DNA of 25,308 nucleotides from Mesaphorura yosii (GCA_009869945.1 WIXG01000709.1:1-25308); one strand, 5' to 3'. Positions 1 through 9,064 are shown, counted from the first letter of the stretch. The notes: generated by a model from the letters alone, not told the origin. A program made the numbers and translations.

Positions 1-2258
1 ATGCCAATCCGGTTCCGCTGCTTGGTCATTATGTTTGCAAGGGTTGAGAAATCACGCTCGATACCCGCAGAACTTGACGGTAGGCTCATCAACATTTTTG
101 CTAATTGAACCAAACCTTTTGGCAGGCGGATGTTTTCTGACGCTGATTCCCACCATTTCGAAGGATTCATTTTCTTGCAAATGAGGGGGTTGAGCAGCGT
201 CTGGGAGAAAAATTCTGCATCTGCTTGTTTCAGGCTCTCCGCAGCAATGACGTACATTGGATTTTTCATCTCTAACCACTTGTGCCCATCATCAATGAAC
301 GTCTTCGGCAAGCCTGCCCCTGAAATTTCCATTGTCAATGTTTAAACGTCTGGCACTCTGACCTAATTGGAATTAGGGTGCCGTACCTCTGTATTTGGGA
401 TGCAGCATATACGCTGCAACGCAAAATGGTTTCATGCCCAACTTCAAGTATTTGTTGAACTTGTGATTCTGTGAAAGGTCGCCCAGTTTTTGTAAGAGTT
501 GAACCCAAGCATAAACTGCGTCGGCAACTGTTGACGAACTTCCCTGCAACTAAAATTAGTGCCTGAGCTGACTATGTTATGCCTGTGCCTATTCGGTTGC
601 TCATACCTTATCGAGGTAGTATGCCACTGGTCGCAGAATGGCGACGATTTCAGTTACCTTGTTGTACAAATCGTTACTCTGGATGATCTCCTTGGTCGAT
701 TGTGGAAGAATGGCTCTTGCATCGCGTGATATTTCCAAATATTTGGTCTGATTTGAAAGAAATGAGTCAAAGCAGTCGAGCTGTGAATTCCATCTTGTAT
801 CACAAGGAACGACAGGACGCTTCCCCTTTAATTCTTTCAGTCTTTCAGCCGGATAGTCATTATTCCTGAAGTAGTTCTGTACTTGGACAACTTGCGATTT
901 TATATGGTCTTCTGTAAGTGTCTGTCCAACGAGGTTCAAAAGATGACTGTTGCAACCGTAGAAGTACATTTCGGAGTGCAGATCTTGAAGTATTCTTCGG
1001 GTTCGCTCCATTGTGTTGCAGTTATCCGTTACGCCTCCAATTACTTCCGCTTCGAACACGTTTTCCACTTTTATGACCTCCTCTTCAAATAACTTGTGGC
1101 AATATTCGGCATCCTTTGTTTCAGTGCCGGTATTGATGGCTCTCAGAAAGAATGTCTTCGTTCCAGTGCTGACATTATGTGCAATAATTGGAGACTCTTG
1201 CGGACCGGTCCAGCCGTCTTGCATAAGAACCAGTTGCTTTCCCCTTAGTTCAATTTTCATCTCTTGTGTTATTTCGTCGTGCACCTTGTCTAATAGCGTT
1301 GCTCCGATGATGTGTGGTGACGGAATCTGATATGACGGCCTTATTGCGTGCATGAAGCTCTTGAACTCGTCATTCTCTACGATGTTAAATCCAAGATTGC
1401 AGCTAAATATGAATTTGGCGAACTTCAAATTCAATTCATTCTGCTCCCTCGCTTGCATTTTGTCCACAAATGACGAAAGCTGGAATCGTCCAATATCGGC
1501 GGCCTGCCCCGGCACAGGCATATCTGTGGACGGCGCAGGCACGAGACTTGATGCTGAGACTTTGTTTCTTGTCTGCCCTTTGTGGCACTTGCTGAAGTGG
1601 TTGCGCAGCCTGTCAGCTTTTGGACTCACTTGCTGAGCACAATAATTGCATCTCCAAATTTCTCTTCCATTTTTCAGTTCCGAGGCGAAATGTTTCCAGA
1701 TGTTGGTTTTTTGACGAACTTGAGCCTTATGTCTTTTGTTGTTTTGGAGAGTCTTCTTTTTCTTAATGTACGTTTCCGAACTTGATCGTGAATTATTTGA
1801 GTCGTCTGAGACTATGTACAAGTCATCGTAGTGGGGAATGATTGCGCTCCCGCTTTCGCCGTCCATGTCCACCATAGCGCTTTCGCCTCCAGTTGATACA
1901 ACGGGTTCAGGATCTCGATCCCTGTCACTTTCGGCGTCGTCTGGAGGGATTTGGTCGGCTCCATCTCTGCCCACGTCGGCTGGCAAAGCACGTGGCGCCA
2001 GGATGACATGATCATCTTCTTGAGATTCTGTGTGGGTGTGGACAAACTTATTAGCACAAACCTTAGGCAACATTCTTCTTTTTTATTACCGAGAAGGTAC
2101 TGAACCAATTCTTCCTGTTGCCTAGTCGGAATTGATCCAGCCACGGACACGACGTAGTTGGGCGCAATATCCGGCCTGAATCTTTTCGATCCTGAAGGTG
2201 GGTGTCGTAATTCTTTCTTTGGTTTGGATTTAGCTACTACCATTGGCTTCTTGGCCAC
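1..2258 (-). CDS. hAT transposase with BED zinc finger, four exons, C-terminus off the edge
   Basis: Proposed exons are 2258-2090, 2027-607, 549-387 and 319 to beyond 1. The introns of 62, 57 and 67 bp have GT/AG ends, and all phases agree, giving about 690 residues with no internal stop. The BED finger lies near residues 165-206 (C183, C186, H200, then C204/H205), a DNA-binding fold. The RNase-H-like catalytic core shows the first Asp in QDGWTG (about D327), the second in GVTDNC (about D391) and a C-x2-H motif in GCNSHLLNL (about 415-423). The last exon carries the hAT dimerisation signature (LPSSSAGIERDFSTL, then KQRNRIG). The apparent stop near 601 lies inside an intron. The protein is expected to cut and re-insert the element in the nucleus. 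The start at 2258 is the first Met of the open frame; an upstream exon cannot be excluded. Confidence 0.85.
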
Positions 2259-2773
2259 AAGTGACAGAGCTCTGTCAGATTAGGTGTCATAATTAACTCT
2301 GTGCCTGTGGAAAATTTGTAATTGTGCCTGCGCCAGAGCTTCCCTCATAAAGTCACTTACCCACGCTTTCCTACCATCCTGCTTAATGAAATGCACAAAT
2401 GTGGAAGGTACTTAATATTCAGATTGTGTTTCTTAATTGAGAGAAAATTTCTGTTACTGCCGCACCAAACAAAAGGAAATCGAAAATGGAGTAGACGATG
2501 ATGAGAAGCTGGTTCACACCGTTAGTTCTCGTTCCTTTTGTGCCCTGAGTCTTGACTTTCTTTGGGAAACAAAAAGGATGCTACTGCGCACGCTGCGATT
2601 CTTAAAAGAACTCGCGTGGACTCCGTTTCGTTTCTTCAATTATCGCTTAGGCTGAGATGAGACATTCTCTGCGATCTAATTTTACTAGTTGGCAATATGA
2701 AAATAAACGAAATGGTGATTTCGTACTTCAATTATCACACAATACACTAGTACCGATTTAGCTCCGCCTTCTT

Positions 2774-2830
2774 CCCATTTTCCCACATATTTCCCATTTT
2801 CCCACATATTTCCCATTTTCCCGTCTTTTT
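2774..2830. repeat. Tandem 19-bp subterminal repeats of the hAT element
   Basis: Two exact copies of a 19-bp unit (cccattttcccacatattt on the plus strand) lie at 2774-2792 and 2793-2811. A third, partial copy starts at 2812. They sit about 60-110 bp inside the transposon end, where hAT transposases often bind short subterminal repeats. A regulatory or binding role is inferred. Confidence 0.75.
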
Positions 2831-2868
2831 CCCAGTTTGCCCACTTCCCGGGAAATGAGATGCAATAG

Positions 2869-2888
2869 TGGGAAAACTTAGAACCCTG
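2869..2888 (-). repeat. Presumed 5' terminal inverted repeat of the hAT element
   Basis: The minus strand starts CAGGGTTC at 2888, and a perfect TTCCCGGGAA palindrome follows inside at 2845-2854. The length of the repeat cannot be set without the opposite end. Confidence 0.6.
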
Positions 2889-3003
2889 CGTGTTTTGGAT
2901 CGAGCCGTACTCAAGTGAGTTGTGTCATTTTTTCTCCTCATGGATAAAAGTTTTGGTCGCAAATTGCTCACTTCTCAATGATTTGCTTTCTCGTTTAACT
3001 AAG

Positions 3004-3206
3004 CTCACTACTGGATGGATGGACGTCAGCCGTGGCGACTGAGCCAGTACGAATGGGGCCCAGATCGTGAGCCCATCTTTCAGTACTTTAATGCAGCCGT
3101 GTCCATGTACATCGCAGTTGCACTCCAAGCGATAGTCGACTATGACCCAGGCTACAATGTGGTGCCCACTACGTACAAGTATCATGCACTCTGTGAGCAT
3201 TGGTAA
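3004..3206 (+). CDS. Terminal exon of a C-type lectin-like domain gene
   Basis: An open frame follows a good acceptor (pyrimidine-rich tttgctttctcgttt, then AG at 3002-3003). It encodes the C-terminal half of a C-type lectin fold: WMDGRQPWRLSQYEWGPDREP resembles the W-x-D-G ... W-x-P-x-EP loop region, and the exon ends with ALCEHW, matching the usual last Cys-Glu of the fold. The stop at 3204-3206 is followed 12 bases later by a canonical AATAAA (3218-3223). Upstream exons are not visible, because the hAT transposon ends only 115 bp upstream. They may lie beyond the transposon, outside the window. The canonical calcium-binding EPN and WND triplets are not clearly kept, so carbohydrate binding cannot be claimed. 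Its exon layout resembles the lectin gene at 8351-8915. Confidence 0.55.
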
Positions 3207-3217
3207 ACGATGCAGGA

Positions 3218-3223
3218 AATAAA
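3218..3223 (+). promoter_or_regulatory. Polyadenylation signal AATAAA
   Basis: Canonical hexamer 12 bases past the stop codon of the lectin-like terminal exon. It supports that exon as a real 3' end. Confidence 0.5.
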
Positions 3224-3589
3224 CGACTAACGTTTCAAGCAGGCCCGTTTGTTTGCAACTAGAATTTATCCTTTCAAGAATTCATAACCAACAGCATTGC
3301 TTAGCATTAAAACCTGCCGTTATTTCCGGTCAATAAATAGAATCATCTTGCCCATAATCTCTCGTAGCAGGATAACGAATGTGAGGTTGACAGTGCGAAA
3401 GGGCCCTGACTGCACACTGACTCGGTGTAACCTTCAAGGGCCGCCCCGCGTCGTGCTGTCTCGCTCCCATTCAAGCGTCAACACCTCCGTCACAGTCACC
3501 GCTTCTGGGGAGCCGTGCGGTTCAAAGTCGAGTCCGGACGCGGTGGTGGCGCGACAATTCCGATTGAAATCAAGGTTATCGCACCGCTT
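3224..3589. other. No recognisable gene
   Basis: Open frames cross this stretch on both strands but show no domain or splice support. It runs into the decayed zinc-finger sequence that follows. Confidence 0.4.
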
Positions 3590-3820
3590 TTCCCTGAAAG
3601 ACCAGACTTCGGATTTGGACGCCATTGCCGTTCGCACGTGCTCTATCTGCCATCACGTCTTTCTGGCCGTCACGAATCGAAGGTACGCTCCGCCAAGAAC
3701 TGCCCCAAAAATCTCCGGACACGAGAGTCAAACACGTACCAGATTTGTCAGAAGGTGTACAAAAACCGAGATCGACCCCACCATAGTGAATTATACGTCC
3801 ACGGCTCAGTCATCTTAAAG
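3590..3820 (+). pseudogene. Decayed C2H2 zinc-finger fragment, plus strand
   Basis: Zinc-finger-like pieces appear in two plus-strand frames: RTCSICHHVF (C-x2-C followed by F) in one, and NTYQICQKVYKNRDR with downstream histidines in the other. No complete C2H2 unit is present, and the frame changes between pieces. The best reading is a remnant of a C2H2 DNA-binding protein gene. The match is weak and could be chance in part. Confidence 0.35.
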
Positions 3821-3954
3821 CGTGCTCCAACAATCCCCCGAATGAAACCACGCAAATGACAAAGACGACCACGACAAGACCGTAACGAAGGTCTGCTGTC
3901 ACAGCCTCCGCCCACGTCCCTTTCAACCCCATTGCTAGCACCATCTTCGCCTGT

Positions 3955-4620
3955 TGCTGCTGTTGTAGTATGGTTTCTTCTCATATGGTACGTGACTGCT
4001 CGGCTCGATTTGTACAATTTGGGGAACTCAGTCAGTACAAGAGTACGGCCTTTCCGCGACGTGACTGCTCAAGTGATTTCGCAAGTCCTTCATTGAGCGG
4101 AGTCTTTTATTGCAGTGCTCGCACGTTCTGGTTCTCGTTCGAATGGCTGCTGACGTGCACTCCCAGATATCCTTTCGCTACAAAACACTGCCCACAAGTT
4201 GAATATGCGCGTGGTTTCAGTACAACCTGAACTCGTCTGCTGTGTGCCGGTGTGCCACCATATCTGAACGGGTAGAAAATCAGTCATCACAGTTTAGGCA
4301 TGGAAGGCATAGATGCGACTCTTCGTTCTCGCCCTTGCGTCTTCTCACTCCTGATGTGCCGCGTCAATTCTCTACTGTCGTGGTATCCCGCGGCCCATGA
4401 AATTGCGCAGCTCTGATGGTGTTTTCAAACGTTTGCCGCAGTCGTAGCAGTGAAAAGCGGGTTCCGCCTTGTGTGTGTTAATTTGCAGGCAGGCGAATGG
4501 TTTCTCACTAGTATGCACTTGAATGTGCCTTTGAAGGTTAGTGTTGCTATTGTACGTATTATTGCCACAAAACGGGTAGTAGAATCAATTCTAGCCCAAA
4601 TGAACCCTTTGCTTGTGTTG
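3955..4620 (-). pseudogene. Decayed C2H2 zinc-finger gene, minus strand
   Basis: At least four C2H2 fingers can be read on the minus strand in changing frames: NLQRHIQVHTSEKPFAC; FHCYDCGKRLKTPSELRNF; YSTCGQCFVAKGYLGVHVSSH; CEHCNKRLRSMKDLRNHLSSH followed by a YSC start and SRAVTYHMRRNH. The linker TSEKPF is typical of tandem DNA-binding fingers. Stops and frameshifts separate the fingers, so no functional protein can be made. It converges on the plus-strand zinc-finger remnant at 3590-3820, which suggests an old zinc-finger locus or an inverted pair. Confidence 0.7.
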
Positions 4621-5284
4621 GCATATTGCCTGTGATTAAGACTTTACGTCGTGGCATTACATTCCATAAGCAACGAGGAGACAGGTAACCAAGAATGCAA
4701 TGCTTTTGCAATATGAGTGAAGCAAAAACAAAGATCCGATCCCGTCCAAATCTACGAATATCTCCGTCTTGACACTGCGTTCAGATACGCCCTGTGCAAG
4801 TAGCAGGAGTACGACTGCAACGGCAGTTTGTATTTGTATAGTGAACTCACCGTCCATGAGAGCACTCAAGACTTACACACAGTGTGGAGCAGTGGGAACA
4901 GCACAAACACTGCGCACATATCCGTAGGTAAGGTACATGTATTTAACTGGTGAACTTCACCTCATGAGTCGCAAATGTGTTAATTTGAATGTGTTCTGTA
5001 CATACTCCAGCTTGTGACAATGGCAATGGCCACGCTGATATAAACGGGGCGTCGTCGGCGGGCATTGTAAGAGAGAACCCCTCGTAGCATGGGTTGAGGT
5101 CAAAAGGCGGAAGCCTTTTGAAACTCTCAGGCAATCTGCCTAAATACTTTCAAGAAATGTACGTCTTGTTAGAGCACAAGTCCTCCAGAAGGTCCACCTT
5201 GCGACAAATGATAATTTCTCAGTGTGTCGTCGCACATAAAACTGGGTAATTAGCCATTGAATTCGGGTTATTACCCGAATTCAA
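4621..5284. other. No confident gene; one possible internal exon
   Basis: On the minus strand 5139-5006 is an open 134-bp segment bounded by an acceptor (ATTTAG) and a strong donor (GTATGT). It encodes a peptide with SFKRLPPFDLNPCYEG that I do not recognise. The rest holds only short frames without domains. Confidence 0.25.
5257..5284. repeat. Perfect inverted repeat at the gypsy fragment edge
   Basis: Arms of 12 bp (TTGAATTCGGGT at 5257-5268 and its reverse complement at 5273-5284) surround a 4-base loop TATT. It lies where recognisable gypsy integrase sequence stops. Confidence 0.8.
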
Positions 5285-5731
5285 CTGCCGAAGCAGCTCG
5301 ATTTCCGAATCGACTTTCGGCCACCAAACGAACTGATGAGCGAGACTCTTCATGTGGACGATGCCGACATGGGACTGGTGCAGACTGTCGAGGAGTTTAC
5401 GGCGGAGCGAGGTCGGGACGACGACTCGGACTCCCCACATCAGAACTCCCTGAACGGTTGACAGCTCCTCTCAGCGAAAGAAAAAGGGGTGCAGGTCAGA
5501 CAACTTGTCGATCTTGGCTGGCCATCCACTGGCCATGAACCGAAGAACCTGGGACAGCGTCTTGTCTCTGCCTGACTGGAGCCGTATCCGCTGGGCAGTC
5601 ACTGGCAGGGCATTCAGCTGCTCGTTCTAAATTGTGTGAACGTCGCAGTCGACTTCCTTTAGCAGGCGAACGTCGACTGGATCTGCGGTGGGAAGACGGG
5701 ACAAGGCGTCGGCGTTTCCATGCTGCAGGGT

Positions 5732-5739
5732 GTTACGAT
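5732..5739. repeat. Target-site duplication, left copy (GTTACGAT)
   Basis: Identical to 6127-6134 on the other side of the MITE. Confidence 0.92.
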
Positions 5740-6126
5740 TAGGGATGAAACGAATCGGCATTTTTTCGGCCTGCAAATATTCGGCTTCGGCCGAAGGTTC
5801 GGCCGAATATTGATTGATCCCAATTCTGATGCATAATTGCGCGTATGCGTCAAAATACCCATAAAAACTTAACGTTTAATGAATTATAAGGCTATTTTCG
5901 AAGTGCATTTCGTGAAATAAAGCTTGTAATTCATTCTAAGGCAGGACTCAATCAGCCAATGCCAATTTTGTTGGCCAATTTTAGATATTTTTCTTTCCAA
6001 AATGCGTAAAACGTAAAAAAAAAACTTCGACCGAATACCGTTGATTATTCGGCCGAACCGAATATTCGGTCAAGTGGCCGAATATCGCCGAAACCGAATC
6101 TTGGCCGAAGCTTCGTTGCATCCCTA
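5740..6126. mobile_element. Non-autonomous hAT-type MITE, 387 bp, with perfect 8-bp target-site duplication
   Basis: The element starts TAGGGATGAAACGAA and ends with the reverse complement of TAGGGATGCAACGAA, so the 15-bp inverted repeats differ at one base. It is flanked on both sides by GTTACGAT (5732-5739 and 6127-6134). Eight-base duplications and TAGGG ends are hAT hallmarks. The interior has no coding frame and is filled with variants of CGAATATTCGG and TTCGGCCGAA that can fold. Removing it with one duplication copy leaves the gypsy RNase H frame continuous, which fixes its borders exactly. Confidence 0.93.
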
Positions 6127-6134
6127 GTTACGAT
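6127..6134. repeat. Target-site duplication, right copy (GTTACGAT)
   Basis: Identical to 5732-5739. It lies inside the gypsy RNase H coding sequence. Confidence 0.92.
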
Positions 6135-6509
6135 ACTCGATATCGTACTGGAATTCGCTCAGGTACAGGCCCCAACGGTACAGACGGTTGGCGGTGTAGC
6201 TGGGAATTTGCTTGTTCGCTCCAAAAATGGCCAGGAGTGGTTTGTGATCGGTCACGAGCACAAATCGACGTCCACAGAGGTATTGGTAAAACTTTTTCAT
6301 GCCGAATACGATGGTCAGGGCTTCTCGTTCGATCTGGGAGTACCGGGACTCCGCTCGAGACAGTAATTTTGACGCGAAGGCGATCGGACGTTCGGTACCG
6401 TCCAGAAAGCGATGGAACAGGGCTACACCGAGCCCTCTCGCAGATGCATCGCAAGAAATTCCGATCGGCAGTCGCTGGTCGTGGTGGAGTAACGCCAAGG
6501 TGTCCGGTT

Positions 6510-6689
6510 TTCGTTGTAGAAGCCGCCGAGAAGGTAAATTCCGTCATTCCTATCAAATGCTGCGGGGCGGTAAGCGAGGGGAATCGGGAGCCATGTGCTG
6601 AGCTGAACAGCTTCAAACTCCTCCTGGCCTTGGCAGGTACTCTCCAGGAGGAGCAGTGTCAGTAAAATTGTTGGCTTGATAAGCCCCAT
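6510..6689 (-). pseudogene. Truncated first exon of a secreted Kelch-like protein
   Basis: From the ATG at 6689 the minus strand encodes a clear signal peptide (MGLIKPTILLTLLLL, cleavage near CQG). A Kelch-like strand pair follows (YRPAAFDRNDGIYLLGGFY, with the diagnostic double glycine). The resemblance to gypsy RNase H begins within a few codons after this, so the exon appears cut by the retrotransposon fragment or fused to its edge. The same layout (signal peptide, short linker, then a strand ending in a hydrophobic run and glycine) opens the intact gene at 15289, so the two are probably relatives. A continuation beyond the window features was not found. It could instead be an exon with a donor just before the fragment. 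Confidence 0.5.
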
Positions 6690-6972
6690 TTTCGGTTTAC
6701 TGGCTAAACTACATGCTGGACCGCATTTTATATTGACAATTGAGAAGTGGACCGACTCATGGCTCCGGGATCGTGACAGGTTGTGAAACATGTCAAACAT
6801 TACACGGCTCAGAAGTGTCAATTGCTGAATTAGTCAGGCCATCGGATGACTAAAGTGGCCACACTGCAAAGTCCGCATTAAGTTGTAGCTAATTGCACAA
6901 TTGCAAAAGTAAGCCAATTCGCTAATTGCTAATTGCCAATTTTAACTACACACGAACCACACGACTCCTTGT

Positions 6973-8199
6973 TCACTGAACGCTGATAAGAATCGTAACG
7001 AGATACGACAGCATGATGCTGAAATACGTGAGCGGTGTCCTCCTCTTGATTTTGTACATCCAACTCACTTCAATTCCCAACCCAGGCGCAGCCCTCCGCG
7101 CCATCTTCACTTCCACCTCTTGCCTCCCGCCGCCGACTGCTGCCAGGAGGAGCTGTGAGCCAGTGTGGATCTTTGCAGCCCTGACGATGAGCGTGAAGAG
7201 AGCGCCGGCAGTCAGAACGGAGGCGGTGAAGGAGGTGAGGAGGAGAATGACAGCCACTTCCCCCATAAACTTGATGCCCGTGGCTGTGGAGACGAGAATG
7301 ATGCCACTTACCGTCAGTTTGAACCCGGGTAGCCCGAAGTGTCCGAATCCGGCGTGGTAGCTCGTGTTTAGGAGGCGGACGACTTGATAACAACGGAGCA
7401 CCTCCAAAGGGCGCAGGCAACCCGCCTGGCCCTCCGCCTGGGAGGCTCGAAGAATCCTCAGCGTGTTTCCCATCGTCTCGATGAAAAGGACGTGCAAGAC
7501 GCACTCTACGACGAAGGCACTCCACTGAAAGGAGCCGAAGACGGTTTCGTATACGACAGCGACTGCTATGAGCCTCCAACCGCCTGCCTCCTTCCACGCC
7601 TCGGGGAACCAAAAATAGATCAGATTTCGGCTGGCTGGAAATGCAGCGACCATGAGTCCGTACAGAATGGGGCCAACGACAGAAAACACGAAGCAGAGAG
7701 GTGCCACTAACTCAATCAAGATCCACGGGCGGAGGAGACGCTGTGCCCCGAGTTCAGGTCGTTCAGCTCGGAGGCGCTGTACAGCCCCAAACATTTGATT
7801 CACGCTGGACACGATGAGTTTTCGCCTCAACCATAAATGAAGCCGAAATGCTGAGACAACGGAGTGACCCGAAACCCAAAACAGGTGAACGAAGAACTGG
7901 ATGCTGTGCCCTCCAGAAATGTAGCCCCGAAATTGACGGTGGAAGTCAAAGGCGATGGCGACGTAGTAAATGGCCGAGTAAATCGTGAGAAAGCGCCAGC
8001 CAAGGGTAGGGCGGTTCGCCAAGCGGCCGTCGGACGCGTTCCAAGTGAAGGGGATCGCCCGCCAGGTGCTCGTCAGGCGGACAAAGAGCGCAATCCGGCG
8101 GAGGAGGCAAAGGTTTGTGTTTCCTGCAGGAGTTGTGGGCGCCATCGTGTCAGGATGCCGAATGATGGAGGCATGGAGTAAAAACAGGCTCAAGGTCAC
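6973..8199 (-). CDS. Gustatory receptor-like seven-transmembrane protein
   Basis: A single open exon of 408 residues. Hydrophobic segments near residues 69-86, 101-122, 158-188, 207-245 (long, perhaps a helix and loop), 290-315, 316-345 and 389-407 give seven helices. The C-terminus TYFSIMLSYLVTILISVQ fits the gustatory receptor signature TY followed by a hydrophobic stretch and Q near the end. Length is usual for insect-type gustatory receptors, which are ligand-gated cation channels in sensory neuron membranes with the N-terminus inside. No ligand can be assigned. A second Met at residue 19 (MAPTTPAG) is an alternative start. The gene lies about 150 bp downstream of the lectin-like gene on the same strand, but independent transcription is expected. 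Confidence 0.75.
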   Translation of the reverse strand: MTLSLFLLHASIIRHPDTMAPTTPAGNTNLCLLRRIALFVRLTSTWRAIPFTWNASDGRLANRPTLGWRFLTIYSAIYYVAIAFDFHRQFRGYISGGHSIQFFVHLFWVSGHSVVSAFRLHLWLRRKLIVSSVNQMFGAVQRLRAERPELGAQRLLRPWILIELVAPLCFVFSVVGPILYGLMVAAFPASRNLIYFWFPEAWKEAGGWRLIAVAVVYETVFGSFQWSAFVVECVLHVLFIETMGNTLRILRASQAEGQAGCLRPLEVLRCYQVVRLLNTSYHAGFGHFGLPGFKLTVSGIILVSTATGIKFMGEVAVILLLTSFTASVLTAGALFTLIVRAAKIHTGSQLLLAAVGGGRQEVEVKMARRAAPGLGIEVSWMYKIKRRTPLTYFSIMLSYLVTILISVQ

Positions 8200-8350
8200 C
8201 GCTCGGCGGAGTCAAATTGAGTTCCAATGCGGGATTGCACGACATTTATCGGGAAATCGGAAACCATTTGCGCGTGCAAGTTGCAGGTTAATTAATTTTA
8301 ATTGCTCCGAGTTGTAAGGCATTCACCCAAGTCAGTTAAATAGAAACTAA

Positions 8351-8915
8351 CTAATAGGTCTCGCAAAGGACAAAGTTGCCAATGTTTAGTGGCTCCAAGT
8401 CAAGGTGGTACGGCGTATGGAAGGACACCCAGGACACGGCCGTGTGAATGTCAAAAAGCCCCGGGATTCCTCCGTAACGTGTCACGGGTCCGTCCGTGTC
8501 TTGCCATACAACTTGTCTCTCGTCAAGAGCGTCTCGGGCTCTAATCCAATAACCTAAACATAAACGCGAACACATTTAAAATTAAACCATAATTAATCTA
8601 ATTAATGATTAATAAGATTCAGAGTAAAGTTAAAGTACATCCGACCTCAAGATTTGCATTCAGCAAATTGTGTTGGGCAGCGCTTGTACCGCTGGCTAAC
8701 TTGAGACTGTCGAACCAACAAATCAAGTTTGCGCTCTCCCAATCCTGGAAAACGCGGGAGAACTTTATAGATTCAAAATTCAAAGCGTGTTTAACGTGTT
8801 AATTGAACTCACCACGTAACTGGCCCTGTCGGCGTAGTAAGTCTTCCCTTCGGAGGTGCCTACGAGTTCCAGTTGGCGGTGCATGAGTTGAAGCACTTGG
8901 TCTGCGAGTGGGAGT
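8351..8915 (-). CDS. C-type lectin-like domain gene, three exons
   Basis: Exons are about 8915-8813, 8744-8639 and 8553-8351 (stop TAG). The donors are GTGAGT and GTACTT, the acceptors TTCCAG and GTTTAG, and phases match throughout. In order they give the start of a C-type lectin fold (LELVGTSEGKTYYADRASYV), the helix and first Cys (DWESANLICWFDSLKLAS, as in W-x2-A-x3-C ... LA), then a Cys spanning the second junction and WIRARDALDERQVVWQDT (the WIG-like strand), and finally FVLCE, the usual end. It lacks EPN/QPD and WND triplets, so calcium-dependent sugar binding is doubtful. The 5' end is uncertain: an upstream open frame to 9064 and another exon with a signal peptide are possible. It probably acts outside the cell. 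Confidence 0.65.
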
Positions 8916-9064
8916 CTATGAAGAAAATGAAGATCAGGTTCAAGATTGGGACTCAAGAAACCGGTTTGGTTCTGTTTTTTTACGTGCTGCACGATTAAGA
9001 AATGCGAGCCAATGTACGCGAAGCTTATACCAGTACACAGACTCTGGCTGAAACCGGAGGACAC

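Larger units (their letters stand above)
1..2888 (-). mobile_element. hAT-superfamily DNA transposon, left end outside window
   Basis: The element reads on the minus strand. Its 5' end is taken as 2888, where the minus strand begins CAGGGTTCTAAGTTTTCCCA, matching the C/TAGGG start common in hAT inverted repeats. GGGAAA-rich subterminal repeats follow, then a spliced transposase that runs off the left edge. The 8 bases just outside the end (2889-2896, cgtgtttt) would be one copy of the target-site duplication. The other terminus lies outside the window, so neither the inverted repeat nor the duplication can be confirmed. The open transposase frame across four exons suggests a fairly young insertion. 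Confidence 0.8.
5285..6500 (-). mobile_element. Truncated Ty3/gypsy retrotransposon pol fragment, split by a MITE
   Basis: The minus strand encodes the RNase H part of a gypsy-type pol polyprotein at about 6500-6135: GISCDASARGLG, YSQIEREAL, VLVTDHKPLLAI, YDIEYRN. After a 387-bp insertion (5740-6126) it resumes in the same frame with HGNADALSRLP (about 5729-5697), then a linker and the start of the integrase HHCC zinc-binding domain (SHVGIVHMKSLAHQFVWWP). Two in-frame stops lie in the linker, and sequence ends before the CC half of the finger. LTRs, gag, protease, reverse transcriptase and the integrase core are absent. It is a dead fragment. The mobile-element origin is certain; lineage is inferred only from the RNase H and integrase motifs. 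Confidence 0.85.

Noticed and set aside
601..2073. The 490-codon open frame as a complete transposase
   Set aside because: It ends inside an intron and starts at a Met within another; spliced exons on both sides restore hAT motifs.
2774..2830. CRISPR-like direct repeats
   Set aside because: The copies abut without spacers and belong to a eukaryotic transposon end.
3297..3818. A 173-codon plus-strand gene
   Set aside because: No domain beyond one zinc-finger-like knuckle and no splice or start support; taken as part of a decayed locus.
6690..6821. N-terminal extension of the Kelch exon to 6821
   Set aside because: The Met at 6689 starts an ideal signal peptide; the extension is polar and would bury it.
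7070..7612. Alternative minus-strand frame of 180 codons
   Set aside because: Arg/Ser/Pro-rich shadow of the intact gustatory receptor in a GC-rich stretch.
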